Positions 26,880-35,475 of a stretch of 64,000 nt of DNA are shown in pieces. The translations under genes and the position numbers were made by a program. Under the pieces are notes generated by a model. That model was not told the DNA's origin and searched no databases. It saw nothing but the letters and a program-made list of their open reading frames with translations. Numbering within the stretch: position 1 is the first letter of the stretch; each line of letters opens with the position of its first letter. Source of the stretch: Streptomyces sp. CB02056 (lineage in GTDB: Bacteria > Actinomycetota > Actinomycetes > Streptomycetales > Streptomycetaceae); NCBI RefSeq assembly GCF_001905545.1, contig NZ_LIPD01000003.1, forward strand, positions 1 to 64,000, in the 5' to 3' direction.

Positions 26880-27869
26880 TCAGCCGCCGATCGCGGACAT
26901 CGGCCGCTCGGGCTGGAGGAACTCCGGGTCGTCGATCCCGGCCCCGGCCTTCTTGCCCCACATCGCCGCCCGCCACAGCGCGGCCAGTTCGGCGTCGTCC
27001 GCGCCGGAGCGCAGCGCGGTGCGCAGGTCGGTCTCGCCGGTCGCGAACAGGCAGTTGCGCACCTGGCCGTCGGCGGTCAGCCGGGTGCGGTCGCAGGCCC
27101 GGCAGAACGGCCGGGTGACCGAGGCGATCACGCCCACCCGGCCCGGGCCGCCGTCCACCAGCCAGCGCTCGGCGGGTGCCGCGCCCCGGCTCGCGGACGG
27201 CTCCGGGGTGAGCGTGAAGCGGGTGCGCAGCAGGTCCAGGATCTCCGTCGCGGTGACCATCGACGTACGGTCCCAGCCGTGCTGGGCGTCCAGCGGCATC
27301 TGCTCGATGAAGCGCAGCTCGTAGCCCCGCTCCAGGCACCAGGCCAGCAGGTCGGCCGCCTCGTGGTCGTTGACCCCGCGCATCAGCACCGCGTTCAGCT
27401 TCACCGGTGCCAGCCCGGCGGCCTCGGCGGCGGCCAGCCCGTCCAGGACGTCCTGGTGGCGGTGGCGGCGGGTGAGGGTGTGGAACACCTCGGGGTCGAG
27501 GGTGTCCAGCGAGACGTTGACCCGGTCGAGGCCGGCCTCGCGCAGCGCCGTCGCGGTGCGGGCCAGTCCGATGCCGTTGGTGGTCAGCGAGAGCTCCGGG
27601 CGCGGCTCGAGCTCCGAGCAGGCGGCGACGACGGCGACCAGTCCGGGACGCAGGAGCGGCTCGCCGCCGGTGAAGCGGACCTCGCGCACGCCCAGGTCGC
27701 GCACGGCCACGGTGACCAGCCGGACGATCTCCTCGTCGGTCAGCAGCTCGGGCTTGGCCAGCCACCGCAGGCCCTCCTCGGGCATGCAGTAGGTGCAGCG
27801 CAGGTTGCAGCGGTCCGTGAGGGAGACCCTCAGGTCGACGGCCTGGCGTCCGAAGGTGTCGAGCAGCAC
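26880..27869 (-). CDS. moaA: GTP 3',8-cyclase (molybdenum cofactor synthesis)
   Basis: 329 aa radical SAM enzyme for the first step of molybdopterin synthesis. The SAM cluster motif is CNLRCTYC (C21, C25, C28). A second cluster site lies in the C-terminal half (CRACDRTRLTADGQVRNC), and FTGGEPLLRPGL is the GGEP motif. I start at GTG 27869 because GGAAGGA precedes it at ideal spacing and the protein then begins LLDTFGRQAVDLRVSLTDR as in relatives; an ATG at 27935 would add 22 unconserved residues. No other moa gene is nearby. Confidence 0.95.
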   Translation of the reverse strand: MLLDTFGRQAVDLRVSLTDRCNLRCTYCMPEEGLRWLAKPELLTDEEIVRLVTVAVRDLGVREVRFTGGEPLLRPGLVAVVAACSELEPRPELSLTTNGIGLARTATALREAGLDRVNVSLDTLDPEVFHTLTRRHRHQDVLDGLAAAEAAGLAPVKLNAVLMRGVNDHEAADLLAWCLERGYELRFIEQMPLDAQHGWDRTSMVTATEILDLLRTRFTLTPEPSASRGAAPAERWLVDGGPGRVGVIASVTRPFCRACDRTRLTADGQVRNCLFATGETDLRTALRSGADDAELAALWRAAMWGKKAGAGIDDPEFLQPERPMSAIGG

Positions 27870-27894
27870 GTTCGTCCTTCCCCGAGATGCGGCC

Positions 27895-27924
27895 GGCCCG
27901 GCCACCGTCACGGCGGGCCGGGCC
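27895..27924 (-). terminator. Candidate terminator after actP
   Basis: A 9-bp stem GGCCCGGCC/GGCCGGGCC (27895-27903 with 27916-27924) with a 12-base loop lies between the actP stop (27946) and the moaA ribosome site. Confidence 0.55.
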
Positions 27925-27945
27925 AGCATAGTCATCGCGGGACGA

Positions 27946-29553
27946 TCAGTGGGCGCCCAGCCCGGTCAGCGAGCGGACCTCCAGTTCAGCGTACTTCGCC
28001 GCGTCGGGGCGTTCCCTGGACAGCAGCGTGCCGAGCCAGCCGGCCAGGAAGCCGACCGGGATGGAGACCAGGCCGGGGTTCTCCAGCGGGAACCAGTGGA
28101 AGTCGGAGTGCGGGAAGAGCGAGGTCTTCGCGCCGGAGACCACCGGGGAGAAGACCACCAGCGTCACCGAGGTGAGCAGTCCGGCGTAGACCGAGCTGAC
28201 CGCGCCGACGGTGGTGAAGCGCTTCCAGAACAGCGAGTAGAGCAGGGTGGGCAGGTTCGCCGAGGCGGCGACGGCGAAGGCCAGCGCGACCAGGGCGGCG
28301 GTGTTGAGCTTGTCCGCGAAGAGGCTGAGCACGATCGCCACCGCCCCGATCGCGACCGCGGCCCACTTCGCCGACCGCACCTCCTCCTTCTCGCTCGCCT
28401 TCCCGCGCCGGATCACGTTGGCGTAGAGGTCGTGGGCGAAGGAGGCCGAGGAGGCGAGCGTGAGCCCGGCGACCACGGCCAGGATGGTGGCGAAGGCGAC
28501 CGCCGAGATCACCGCGAGCAGGATCGCGCCGCCGGTGCTCCCGGCGCCCCCGCCGAGCGCCTCGGCCAGCTGCGGGGCCGCGGTGTTGCCCGCCGCGTTC
28601 GCCGCCTTGATCGCCTTGGAGCCGACCAGCGCGGCCGCGCCGAAGCCGAGCGCCAGGGTCATCAGGTAGAAGACGCCGATGATGCCGATCGCCCAGAGCA
28701 CCGACTTCCGGGCCGCCTTGGCGGTGGGCACGGTGTAGAAGCGGACCAGGATGTGCGGCAGGCCGGCGGTGCCGAGCACCAGCGCGATGCCGAGGCTGAT
28801 GAAGTCGAGCTTGGCGGTGCCGCTGCCGTACTTCTGCCCCGGTTGGAGGAAGGCCTCGCCCTTGCCGCTCGCGCTCGCCGCCGCGCCGAGCAGTTCGGAG
28901 GGGTTGAAGTGGTACTTGGCCAGCACCAGGACGGTCATCAGCGCGGCGCCGGCGATCAGCAGCACCGCCTTGACGATCTGCACCCAGGTGGTGCCCTTCA
29001 TCCCTCCTATCACCACGTAGACGATCATCAGCGCGCCGACCCCGACGATGGTCCAGCGCTTGGCGGCGCCCCCCTCGGCCCCCAGCAGCAGGGCCACCAG
29101 GGTGCCGGCGCCGACCATCTGGGCGAGCAGGTAGAAGATCGACACCACGATGGTGGAGACGCCCGCCGCGGTGCGCACCGGGCGCTGGCGCATCCGGAAC
29201 GCGAGCACGTCCGCCATCGTGAAGCGGCCGGAGTTGCGCAGCGGTTCGGCGATCAGCAGCAGGGCGACCAGCCAGGCGACCAGGAAGCCGATCGAGTAGA
29301 GGAAGCCGTCGTAGCCGCTGAGCGCGATGGTCCCGGCGATGCCGAGGAAGGAGGCGGCGGACATGTAGTCGCCGGAGATGGCCAGGCCGTTCTGGAAGCC
29401 GGTGAAGCCGCGGCCGCCGGCGTAGAAGTCGGCGGCGCTCCTGGTCTGCCGCCCGGCCCAGACGGTGATGCCGAGGGTGGCGAGGACGAACACGCCGAAC
29501 AGGGCCATCGTCAGGCCGCGGTGCTCGGTGGCGGAGCTGGCGAGCAGGCTCAT
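27946..29553 (-). CDS. actP: Cation/acetate symporter (solute:sodium symporter family)
   Basis: 535-aa membrane protein with about 13 helices. It starts MSLLASSATEHRGLTMALFGVFVLATLGITVWAGRQT. Family motifs are visible: FYAGGRGFTGFQNGLAISGDYMSAASFLG early, and GTAGLPHILVRFYTVPTAKAARKS in the middle, as in ActP. It imports acetate and short carboxylates with Na+ or H+. The start overlaps the DUF485 stop by 4 bp (ATGA). The ActP/DUF485 pairing (YjcG-YjcH in E. coli) supports acetate as substrate. Confidence 0.93.
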   Translation of the reverse strand: MSLLASSATEHRGLTMALFGVFVLATLGITVWAGRQTRSAADFYAGGRGFTGFQNGLAISGDYMSAASFLGIAGTIALSGYDGFLYSIGFLVAWLVALLLIAEPLRNSGRFTMADVLAFRMRQRPVRTAAGVSTIVVSIFYLLAQMVGAGTLVALLLGAEGGAAKRWTIVGVGALMIVYVVIGGMKGTTWVQIVKAVLLIAGAALMTVLVLAKYHFNPSELLGAAASASGKGEAFLQPGQKYGSGTAKLDFISLGIALVLGTAGLPHILVRFYTVPTAKAARKSVLWAIGIIGVFYLMTLALGFGAAALVGSKAIKAANAAGNTAAPQLAEALGGGAGSTGGAILLAVISAVAFATILAVVAGLTLASSASFAHDLYANVIRRGKASEKEEVRSAKWAAVAIGAVAIVLSLFADKLNTAALVALAFAVAASANLPTLLYSLFWKRFTTVGAVSSVYAGLLTSVTLVVFSPVVSGAKTSLFPHSDFHWFPLENPGLVSIPVGFLAGWLGTLLSRERPDAAKYAELEVRSLTGLGAH

Positions 29554-29909
29554 TCGGCGGACTCCCGGGGAGCGTGGACGACGGCGCCGTGCGCCTCGCG
29601 GATCGCCGCGGCGGGCGGGTCGATCCGCCGGTCCGCGTAGCGGGCGTACCAGGCGGCGATGGCGAAGGTGGTCACGAACTGCAGCAGCCCGAGGACCAGG
29701 GCCACGTTGACGTGCCCGAGGACCTTGGTGCGCATCAGTCCCGGGGCGTAGCAGGAGAGCAGGACGTAGAACAGGTACCAGAGCACGAAGCCGATGGTGA
29801 CCGGGAAGGCGAAGCTCCGGAACGAGCGCCGCAGCGTACGGAACTCCTCGCTGTCGTCGATGAGTTGGGCTTCCGTGGCGGCGGTGGTGGTGAGCGGCGG
29901 CGAATCCAC
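29550..29909 (-). CDS. DUF485 membrane protein (YjcH-like)
   Basis: 119 aa with two helices: FPVTIGFVLWYLFYVLLSCYAP and HVNVALVLGLLQFVTTFAIAAWY. It contains the family core SFRSFAFPVTIGF and the C-terminal ARYADRRIDPPAAAIRE. It is always found just upstream of ActP-type symporters and presumably assists them. The GTG start (29909) has AAGGAG at about 9 bases. Translationally coupled to actP. Confidence 0.93.
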   Translation of the reverse strand: MDSPPLTTTAATEAQLIDDSEEFRTLRRSFRSFAFPVTIGFVLWYLFYVLLSCYAPGLMRTKVLGHVNVALVLGLLQFVTTFAIAAWYARYADRRIDPPAAAIREAHGAVVHAPRESAE

Positions 29910-30138
29910 GCTGTCTCACTCCTTCGGCGTATTTGTCACACGGGGGGAACGATCGAACGTGAGGGGCGTCACATGTCTGGTGTGCGCCGCGCAATGCTAG
30001 GAGCGTCCTGCCCGCCCCGGAAGGGGTTGACCGCGATCAGTCGACCGTTCACCCCCTCGCACCATCCGATTGGCCGAAAAACAGCCCATCCCAGCGACCG
30101 CACCGCCCACGATCGGCCCCTGGAACCTCCCCGGAGAA

Positions 30139-30188
30139 CGGCTCCGGCCCGTGCCGCACCCCGAACGGGGCGGCACGGGCCGGAGCCG
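30139..30188 (-). terminator. Strong terminator after the alcohol dehydrogenase gene
   Basis: A perfect 18-bp stem (30139-30156 with 30171-30188) has an inner CCCC-GAAC-GGGG mini-hairpin in its loop. It lies 13 bp past the dehydrogenase stop. This is the longest perfect hairpin I saw in the window. Confidence 0.9.
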
Positions 30189-30201
30189 GGAGGCCGACGC
30201 C

Positions 30202-31245
30202 TCAGAAGGCGATCCGCACCTTCAGGGCCGAGCGGTCGTCCATCGCGCGGTAGCCGTCCGGAACGCCGTCCAGGCCGACGGTCCGGTCGAAGACCAGGCC
30301 CGGCTCGATGGCGCCCGAGAGGACGTCCGGCAGCAGCTCGGGGATGTACGCGCGGGCCGGGGCGACGCCGCCGTTCAGCGAAACGTTCCGGCCGAACATC
30401 TGACCGATGTCGACGCCCGCGCTGCCGCCGTGCGGCACCCCGACGTAGCCCACCGCGCCGCCGTCCCGGGCTATCGAGACGGCCGTCCGCATCGACTCCT
30501 CGGTGCCGACCGCCTCCAGCACCGCGTGCGCGCCCTGCCCGCCGGTCAGCTCCTTCACCGCCTCGACCGCGGCCTCGCCGCGCTCCGCCACCACGTCCGT
30601 CGCACCGAAGCGGCGGGCCAGCTCGGTGCGGGCCGTGTGCCGACCCAGCGCGATGATCCGGCCCGCGCCCAGCCGGTGCGCCGCCAGGACGCCGCACAGG
30701 CCCACCGCGCCGTCGCCGACCACCGCGACCGTCGCCCCGGGCCGCACCCGCGCCGAGACCGCCGCGTGGTGCCCGGTGGACATCACGTCGGACAGCGCCA
30801 GCAGCCCGGGCAGCAGCTTCTCGTCGCCCGCCGCCTCCTTCGGCAGCTTCACCAGCGTCCCGTCCGCGAACGGCACCCGCACCGCCTCGCCCTGGCCGCC
30901 GTCCGAACCGACCTGCCCCCAGAACCCGCCGTGCGGGCAGGAGGTCTGGAGGCCTTCGAGACAGAAGTCACACACGCCGTCCGACCAGACGAACGGCGCC
31001 ACCACGAAGTCGCCCTTGGCGAAGCCGCGCACCTCGGCGCCGACCTCCTCGACCACGCCGAGGAACTCGTGCCCGATCCGCTGCCCGGCCACCCGCTGCG
31101 CGACCCCGCGGTACGCCCACAGGTCGCTGCCGCAGATACAGGCGTTCACCACCCGGAGCACCACGTCCGTCGGGTACTGGATCACCGGGTCCGGGACGTC
31201 TTCGATCCGGATGTCGTTGGGGCCGTGAATCACGGTGGCACGCAT
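30202..31245 (-). CDS. Zinc-dependent alcohol dehydrogenase
   Basis: 347 aa medium-chain dehydrogenase. Catalytic zinc ligands sit in CICGSD (C38) and GHE (H59, E60). The Rossmann motif is VAVVGDGAVGLCGV. The structural-zinc lobe is reduced: VCDFCLEGLQTSC holds three cysteines rather than four. The N-terminus MRATVIHGPNDIRIEDVPDP and the length fit the family that includes glutathione-independent formaldehyde and 2,3-butanediol-type dehydrogenases; the substrate is not known. ATG 31245 follows AAGGAAC. Monocistronic, with a strong terminator. Confidence 0.9.
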   Translation of the reverse strand: MRATVIHGPNDIRIEDVPDPVIQYPTDVVLRVVNACICGSDLWAYRGVAQRVAGQRIGHEFLGVVEEVGAEVRGFAKGDFVVAPFVWSDGVCDFCLEGLQTSCPHGGFWGQVGSDGGQGEAVRVPFADGTLVKLPKEAAGDEKLLPGLLALSDVMSTGHHAAVSARVRPGATVAVVGDGAVGLCGVLAAHRLGAGRIIALGRHTARTELARRFGATDVVAERGEAAVEAVKELTGGQGAHAVLEAVGTEESMRTAVSIARDGGAVGYVGVPHGGSAGVDIGQMFGRNVSLNGGVAPARAYIPELLPDVLSGAIEPGLVFDRTVGLDGVPDGYRAMDDRSALKVRIAF

Positions 31246-31370
31246 GCGCTGTTCCTTAGCTGAACGGTCTCGACCAGGTGTACGACACCCCCGCTGACCA
31301 CTCTATTCCGGCCGGTCGGTCGGAACATTCCGGCCGGAGCCCCCCGCCCGGCCCCTTATCCTGTTGGACC

Positions 31371-32366
31371 ATGCAACCGATCCAGCCCGAGACGTACGGA
31401 GCGCCGCGGACCGCCCCGGTCCCCGCGCAGCGCTCCGCCGCCCCCGCCGGGGGCTTCGCGGTCGTCGACGTCGAGACCACCGGTCTCGGCCGCTCGGACC
31501 GCGTCATCTCGGCGGGCGTCTACCAGCTGGACCCGGACGGCGAGGTCGTCGACCACTGGTACACCCTGGTCAACCCCGAGCGGGACCCCGGCCCGGTCTG
31601 GATCCACGGCCTCACCGCCGAGCTGCTCGCCACCGCCCCGACCTTCCCGCAGATCGCCGAGGAGTTCGCCGCGCGCCTGCACGACCGCGTCCTGGTCGCG
31701 CACAACGCGCTCTTCGACTGGAACATGATCTCCCGCGAGTTCTCCCGGGCCGGCCTGCGCGCCCCGGTCGAGCAGCGGCTGTGCACCATGGTCCTCTCCC
31801 GCGACCTGCGCCTGCCGCTGCCCAACGGCAAGCTGTCCTCGCTCGCCGCCCACTTCGGCGTCCGGCAGCGCCACGCCCACAACGCCCTGGACGACGCCCG
31901 GGTGCTCGCCGAGGCCTTCCGCCCCAGCCTGCACCTCGCCCGCGACGGCGGCGTGCCGCTGCCGCTGCAGAACTGCGTCGCGGTCACCGACCTCGGTGAG
32001 GAGGAGCCCGCCGCCCCCGGCCGCGGCAACTGGACCGGCGCCTCGTACCGCCAGGCCAAGAAGCGCCCGCCCTGCCCGTACCCCAACCCGGGGCGCTGGC
32101 AGGACGGCAAGCCGCTGGTCCAGGGCATGCGGGTGGCCATCACCGGCGACACCGCCACCGACCGCGAGGTCCTGGAGGACCGCGCGGTCGAGGCCGGCCT
32201 GCACATCGCCACCTCGGTGAGCCGCCTCACCAGCCTGCTGGTCACCAACGAGCCGGACAGCTGGAGCGGCAAGGCCCGCAAGGCCCGCGAGGTCGGCACC
32301 CCCGTCGTCGGCGAGGACGCCTTCCTCCAGCTGCTGCGCGAGGTCGCCCCGCACCCCGGTGCGTGA
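31371..32366 (+). CDS. DnaQ-like 3'-5' exonuclease with C-terminal BRCT domain
   Basis: 331 aa. An RNase T/DnaQ exonuclease fold (residues 27-190) has Exo I VVDVETTGLG (D33, E35), Exo II HNALFDWNMI, and Exo III HNALDDAR with the general-base histidine (DEDDh type). A C-terminal BRCT-like domain (GMRVAITGDTATDREVLEDRAVEAGLHIATSVSRLTSLLVTNE) follows a basic linker. It resembles actinobacterial stand-alone DNA polymerase III epsilon-like proteins; a proofreading or repair role is inferred. TATCCT (357-362 of that thousand, i.e. 31357-31362) ends eight bases before the ATG, so the message may be leaderless. Confidence 0.9.
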   Translation: MQPIQPETYGAPRTAPVPAQRSAAPAGGFAVVDVETTGLGRSDRVISAGVYQLDPDGEVVDHWYTLVNPERDPGPVWIHGLTAELLATAPTFPQIAEEFAARLHDRVLVAHNALFDWNMISREFSRAGLRAPVEQRLCTMVLSRDLRLPLPNGKLSSLAAHFGVRQRHAHNALDDARVLAEAFRPSLHLARDGGVPLPLQNCVAVTDLGEEEPAAPGRGNWTGASYRQAKKRPPCPYPNPGRWQDGKPLVQGMRVAITGDTATDREVLEDRAVEAGLHIATSVSRLTSLLVTNEPDSWSGKARKAREVGTPVVGEDAFLQLLREVAPHPGA

Positions 32367-32397
32367 GCCCGTTGTGAGGTCGGCGTACCGTTCCCAT

Positions 32398-33195
32398 GTG
32401 TACCGTTTTCTGCTGACCCGACAGTGGCTGATCACCATGCTGGTCGCGCTGCTGCTGATCCCCGCGACGATCAAGCTGGGCTTCTGGCAGCTTCACCGCC
32501 ACGAGGCACGGGTGGCCCGGAACGAGCTGATCGGCCAGGCCCTCACGGCCGCGCCGGTCCCCTTCGACACCCTGTCGCCGACCCCCGGCTTCGCGGTCCC
32601 CAAGGACCTCACCTGGCGCACGGTGACCGCCACCGGACAGTACGACCCGGCACACGAGTTCGTGGTCCGCAAGCGGACCGACTCCAGCGGGACCATCGGC
32701 TACTTCGTCGTGACCCCGTTCCGGCTCGCCGACGGCAAGGGCACCCTCCTGGTCAACCGCGGCTGGGTCGCCTCCGGCAACGGCGCCACCGAGTACCCGC
32801 CCGTCCCGGCCACCCCGGCCGGCGAGGTCGCCCTCACCGGCCGCCTGCGCGCCGAGGAGACCTACGGCGCCAGCGGCATCAAGGACCGCACCGGCCTGCC
32901 CGACCGCCAGTTCAACCTGATCAACACCGACGAGCAGGCCAAGCGGACCGGCGCCCCCCTCCTCGGCGGCTACCTCGAACTCGCCGGCACCACCCCGGCC
33001 CCGGCCGACCAGCCCCAGCTGGTCCCCGAGCCCAACCACTCCGACATCGGCCCGCACATGGCCTACGCCATCCAGTGGTGGCTGTTCACCGCGATGATCC
33101 CGGTCGGCGTCTGGGTCCTCGCCCGCCGCGAGGCCAAGGACCGCGCCAAGCAGGCCGCCGAGGCCGAGGTCCCGCTCGACGCCGTCCCCGCCTAG
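32398..33195 (+). CDS. SURF1-family cytochrome oxidase biogenesis protein
   Basis: 265 aa from GTG 32398. It has the SURF1 plan: an N-terminal helix (LITMLVALLLIPATIKLGFWQLHRHE), a periplasmic domain with GQYDPAHEFVVRKR and LLVNRGWVASGN, and a C-terminal helix preceded by PHMAYAIQWWLFTAM. It helps assemble the haem of cytochrome c oxidase. GTG 32359 is also in frame but would overlap the exonuclease gene and add an unconserved stretch. Its stop shares a CTAG palindrome with the stop of the opposite thioredoxin gene. Confidence 0.9.
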   Translation: MYRFLLTRQWLITMLVALLLIPATIKLGFWQLHRHEARVARNELIGQALTAAPVPFDTLSPTPGFAVPKDLTWRTVTATGQYDPAHEFVVRKRTDSSGTIGYFVVTPFRLADGKGTLLVNRGWVASGNGATEYPPVPATPAGEVALTGRLRAEETYGASGIKDRTGLPDRQFNLINTDEQAKRTGAPLLGGYLELAGTTPAPADQPQLVPEPNHSDIGPHMAYAIQWWLFTAMIPVGVWVLARREAKDRAKQAAEAEVPLDAVPA

Positions 33196-33524
33196 AGGAC
33201 GTCCTCCAGCTCCCGCAGCAGTCGCGCCTTCGCCCGCGCCCCCACCACCGACCGCACCGGCTGCCCGCCCCGGAACACCATCAGCGTCGGCATCGACAGC
33301 ACCCCGTACGCCGCCTGGGTCCGCGGGTTGTGGTCCACGTCCAGGCTCACCACCCGCACCCGGTGCGCCTCCTCCCGCGCGATGTCCGCCAGCACCGGCG
33401 CCATCATCCGGCAGGGCGGGCACCAGTCCGCCGTGAAGTCCACCAGCACCGGCCCCTCGGCCGCCAGCACCTCCGCGGCGAACGTCTCGTCCGTCACCGC
33501 CGGCACACCCGCGATCTCCACCAC
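33192..33524 (-). CDS. Thioredoxin-family protein with WCPPC active site
   Basis: 110 aa, thioredoxin fold: LVDFTADWCPPCRMMAPVLADIA with C35 and C38, then VVSLDVDHNPRTQAAYGVLSMPTLMVFRGGQ with the cis-proline (SMPT). The active site is CPPC rather than the standard CGPC, which usually makes the protein more oxidising or alters partner choice. It starts 3 bp after the MerR gene stop, so the two are one operon. Its TAG stop overlaps the SURF1 stop on the other strand. Confidence 0.92.
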   Translation of the reverse strand: MVEIAGVPAVTDETFAAEVLAAEGPVLVDFTADWCPPCRMMAPVLADIAREEAHRVRVVSLDVDHNPRTQAAYGVLSMPTLMVFRGGQPVRSVVGARAKARLLRELEDVL

Positions 33525-33527
33525 CGT

Positions 33528-33935
33528 CTACTCCTTCGCCAGTTCACAATGGGGCGGTTCCTCGACGGCGGCCAGCTCGTCCCGCGCCCGTACGGCCCGG
33601 TCGAACTGCCCCGCCACCTGCGCCCTTACGTCCTGGAGCCGGGCGATGCACTCGTCCAGCTCCCCCAGCTTCCGCCGGTACACCTCCAACGAGGCCGGAC
33701 AGGAGTCCCCTTCCGGGTGCCCCGCCCGCAGGCACTCCACGAACGGCCTGGTCTCCTCCAGCCCGAACCCGAAGTCCTGCAGCATCCGGATCTCGCGCAG
33801 CAGCCTGAGGTCCGCCTCGTCGTACGCCCGGTACCCGTTGCCCGCCCGCCGGGCCGGCAACAACCCCAACTGCTCGTAGTACCGCAACGCCCGCGTGGTC
33901 GTCCCCGCCCGCTCCGCCAACTCCCCGATCCGCAT
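33528..33935 (-). CDS. MerR-family transcriptional regulator
   Basis: 135 aa. The MerR winged helix reads MRIGELAERAGTTTRALRYYEQLGLLPARRAGNGYRAYDEADLRLLREIRMLQDFGFGLEE. The dimer helix and effector tail include C-L-R-A-G-H-P-E-G-D-S-C, a Cys-x10-Cys pair, and a later HCELAKE. These thiols suggest redox or metal sensing, which would fit the downstream thioredoxin. ATG 33935 has GGAGGAG about 9 bases upstream. It is divergent from the SDR gene at 34046. Confidence 0.92.
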   Translation of the reverse strand: MRIGELAERAGTTTRALRYYEQLGLLPARRAGNGYRAYDEADLRLLREIRMLQDFGFGLEETRPFVECLRAGHPEGDSCPASLEVYRRKLGELDECIARLQDVRAQVAGQFDRAVRARDELAAVEEPPHCELAKE

Positions 33936-34045
33936 GCCGAACCACTCCTCCCGCACTTCCGACGACGACCGTAAACCTTCCCCCCGGCGTCAACGCCAGC
34001 CCCCTCGACCCGCTCCCCACTCTCCACACCGGGCACTATGTCCCC

Positions 34046-34807
34046 ATGGATCTCGGACTGAAGGACAAGGCCTACATCGTCACCGGCGCCACCAGGGGCC
34101 TCGGCCTCGCGAGCGCCCGCGAACTCGTCGCCGACGGCGCCCGCGTGCTCGTCAGCGGCCGCACCCGGCAAGCCGTCGACACCGCCGTCGCCGGACTCGA
34201 GACCCTCGGCACCGCCCACGGTCTCGTCGCCGACAACGCCGACCCCGACACCCCCGAGCGCCTCATCGCCGAGGCCCGGCACCGCTTCGGCCGGCTCGAC
34301 GGCATCCTGATCAGCGTCGGCGGCCCCCAGGCCGGCCCCGTGGAGACCACCCCCGAGGAGGCCTGGCGGGACGCCTTCGAGTCCGTCTTCCTCGGCGCCC
34401 TGCGCCTCGCCCGCGCCACCGCCGCCGCGCTCCCCGACGGCGGGGTGATCGCCTTCGTGCTCTCCAGCTCGGTCCGCCAGCCGATCCCCGGCCTGGGCAT
34501 CTCCAACGGTCTGCGCCCGGGTCTCGCCATGGCCGCCAAGGCCCTCGCCGACGAGCTCGGCCCCCGCGGCATCCGGGTGCTCGGCCTGCTCCCGGCCCGG
34601 ATCGACACCGACCGGGTCCGCGAGCTCGACGGCCTCGCCGCCGACCCCGACGCGGCCCGCGCCCAGGCCACCGCCTCGATCCCGCTGGGCCGCTACGGCA
34701 CCCCCGAGGAGTTCGGCAAGGTCGCCGCGTTCCTGCTCTCCCCCGCCGCCTCCTACCTGACCGGCATCATGGTCCCCGTCGACGGCGGCGCCCTCCGCGG
34801 CCTCTGA
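34046..34807 (+). CDS. Short-chain dehydrogenase/reductase
   Basis: 253 aa. Cofactor motif VTGATRGLGLASA, then LISVGGPQAGP (in place of the usual NNAG). The second half has FVLSSSVRQPIPGLGISNGLRPGLAMAAKALADELG, where the active-site Tyr of Y-x3-K is replaced: the position reads N-G-L-R. It ends LTGIMVPVDGGALRGL. Loss of the canonical tyrosine resembles the divergent SDR group of FabG-like proteins; the activity is uncertain. Divergent from merR and convergent with the AmaP gene (11 bp apart). Confidence 0.88.
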   Translation: MDLGLKDKAYIVTGATRGLGLASARELVADGARVLVSGRTRQAVDTAVAGLETLGTAHGLVADNADPDTPERLIAEARHRFGRLDGILISVGGPQAGPVETTPEEAWRDAFESVFLGALRLARATAAALPDGGVIAFVLSSSVRQPIPGLGISNGLRPGLAMAAKALADELGPRGIRVLGLLPARIDTDRVRELDGLAADPDAARAQATASIPLGRYGTPEEFGKVAAFLLSPAASYLTGIMVPVDGGALRGL

Positions 34808-34818
34808 GCCCGACCCGC

Positions 34819-35475
34819 CTACTCCACCCGCGCCTGCCCGCGCCCCCGCCGACCGCGCCGCCCCCGCCCGGGCCGCGGCTCGGCGTGGGCCGCCTGGAGG
34901 ACCCGGATCCGCAGGTCGGCCGGCAGCTCCGCCAGCCGCAGGCTCCCGCACGCGTCCGTCCGGGGCCCGTCCTCGAAGTGCTCCACCAGCGCGGCCGGAT
35001 CCCCGCCCGGCCGCAGCCGCACCGCCCCGCGCAGCCTCGGGTGCCCCGGCGCCCGCACCAGCCGCACCCCGGCCCGTTCGACGTCCGGCAGCACCGCCGT
35101 CCCGTTCTCCAGCGCCTCCTCCAACGCCCGCGCACCGACCCGCAGCCGCAGCCCGCTCACCCCCGGCGTCGGCACCGCGATGCTCGACAGCCCGCTGCGC
35201 CGCAGCTGCGCCACCAGCCACCACGCCATCCCCGCCACCAGGGCGGTCAGTCCGCCGATCACCGTCGGCCACCACCACGAGGACGCCACCCACCGCCCCC
35301 GGGAACGCGCGCTCACCACCGGCTGGTCGGGTGAGGTGAGCGGCCACCACTGCGGCGGGTGGACGCCCAGCCGCCGGTACAGGTCGAGCCCGCCCGCCAG
35401 CACCAGCACCCCGGCCGCCAGCAGCACCGCCCCCACCACCCCCAGCACCACCCGGTTGACGACCGTCCTCCTCAC
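34819..35475 (-). CDS. amaP: Alkaline shock response membrane anchor protein AmaP
   Basis: 218 aa. Two N-terminal helices (VVLGVVGAVLLAAGVLVLAGGLDL and WWPTVIGGLTALVAGMAWWLVA) enclose a short loop. A cytosolic domain follows (LRLRVGARALEEALENGTAVLPDVERAGVRLV ... DACGSLRLAELPADLRIRVLQAAHA), and a very basic tail. This layout matches AmaP, which tethers Asp23 at the membrane in Firmicutes. The GTG start at 35475 overlaps the upstream gene's stop by 4 bp (GTGA). Last gene of the Asp23 operon. Confidence 0.87.
   Translation of the reverse strand: MRRTVVNRVVLGVVGAVLLAAGVLVLAGGLDLYRRLGVHPPQWWPLTSPDQPVVSARSRGRWVASSWWWPTVIGGLTALVAGMAWWLVAQLRRSGLSSIAVPTPGVSGLRLRVGARALEEALENGTAVLPDVERAGVRLVRAPGHPRLRGAVRLRPGGDPAALVEHFEDGPRTDACGSLRLAELPADLRIRVLQAAHAEPRPGRGRRGRRGRGQARVE

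Noticed and set aside
29930..29990. GTGTGAC and GTGACGCCCCTCAC motifs upstream of the DUF485-actP genes, CRP-like
   Set aside because: The GTG-CAC spacing is 8, not 6 as in actinobacterial CRP sites. No symmetrical full site is present.
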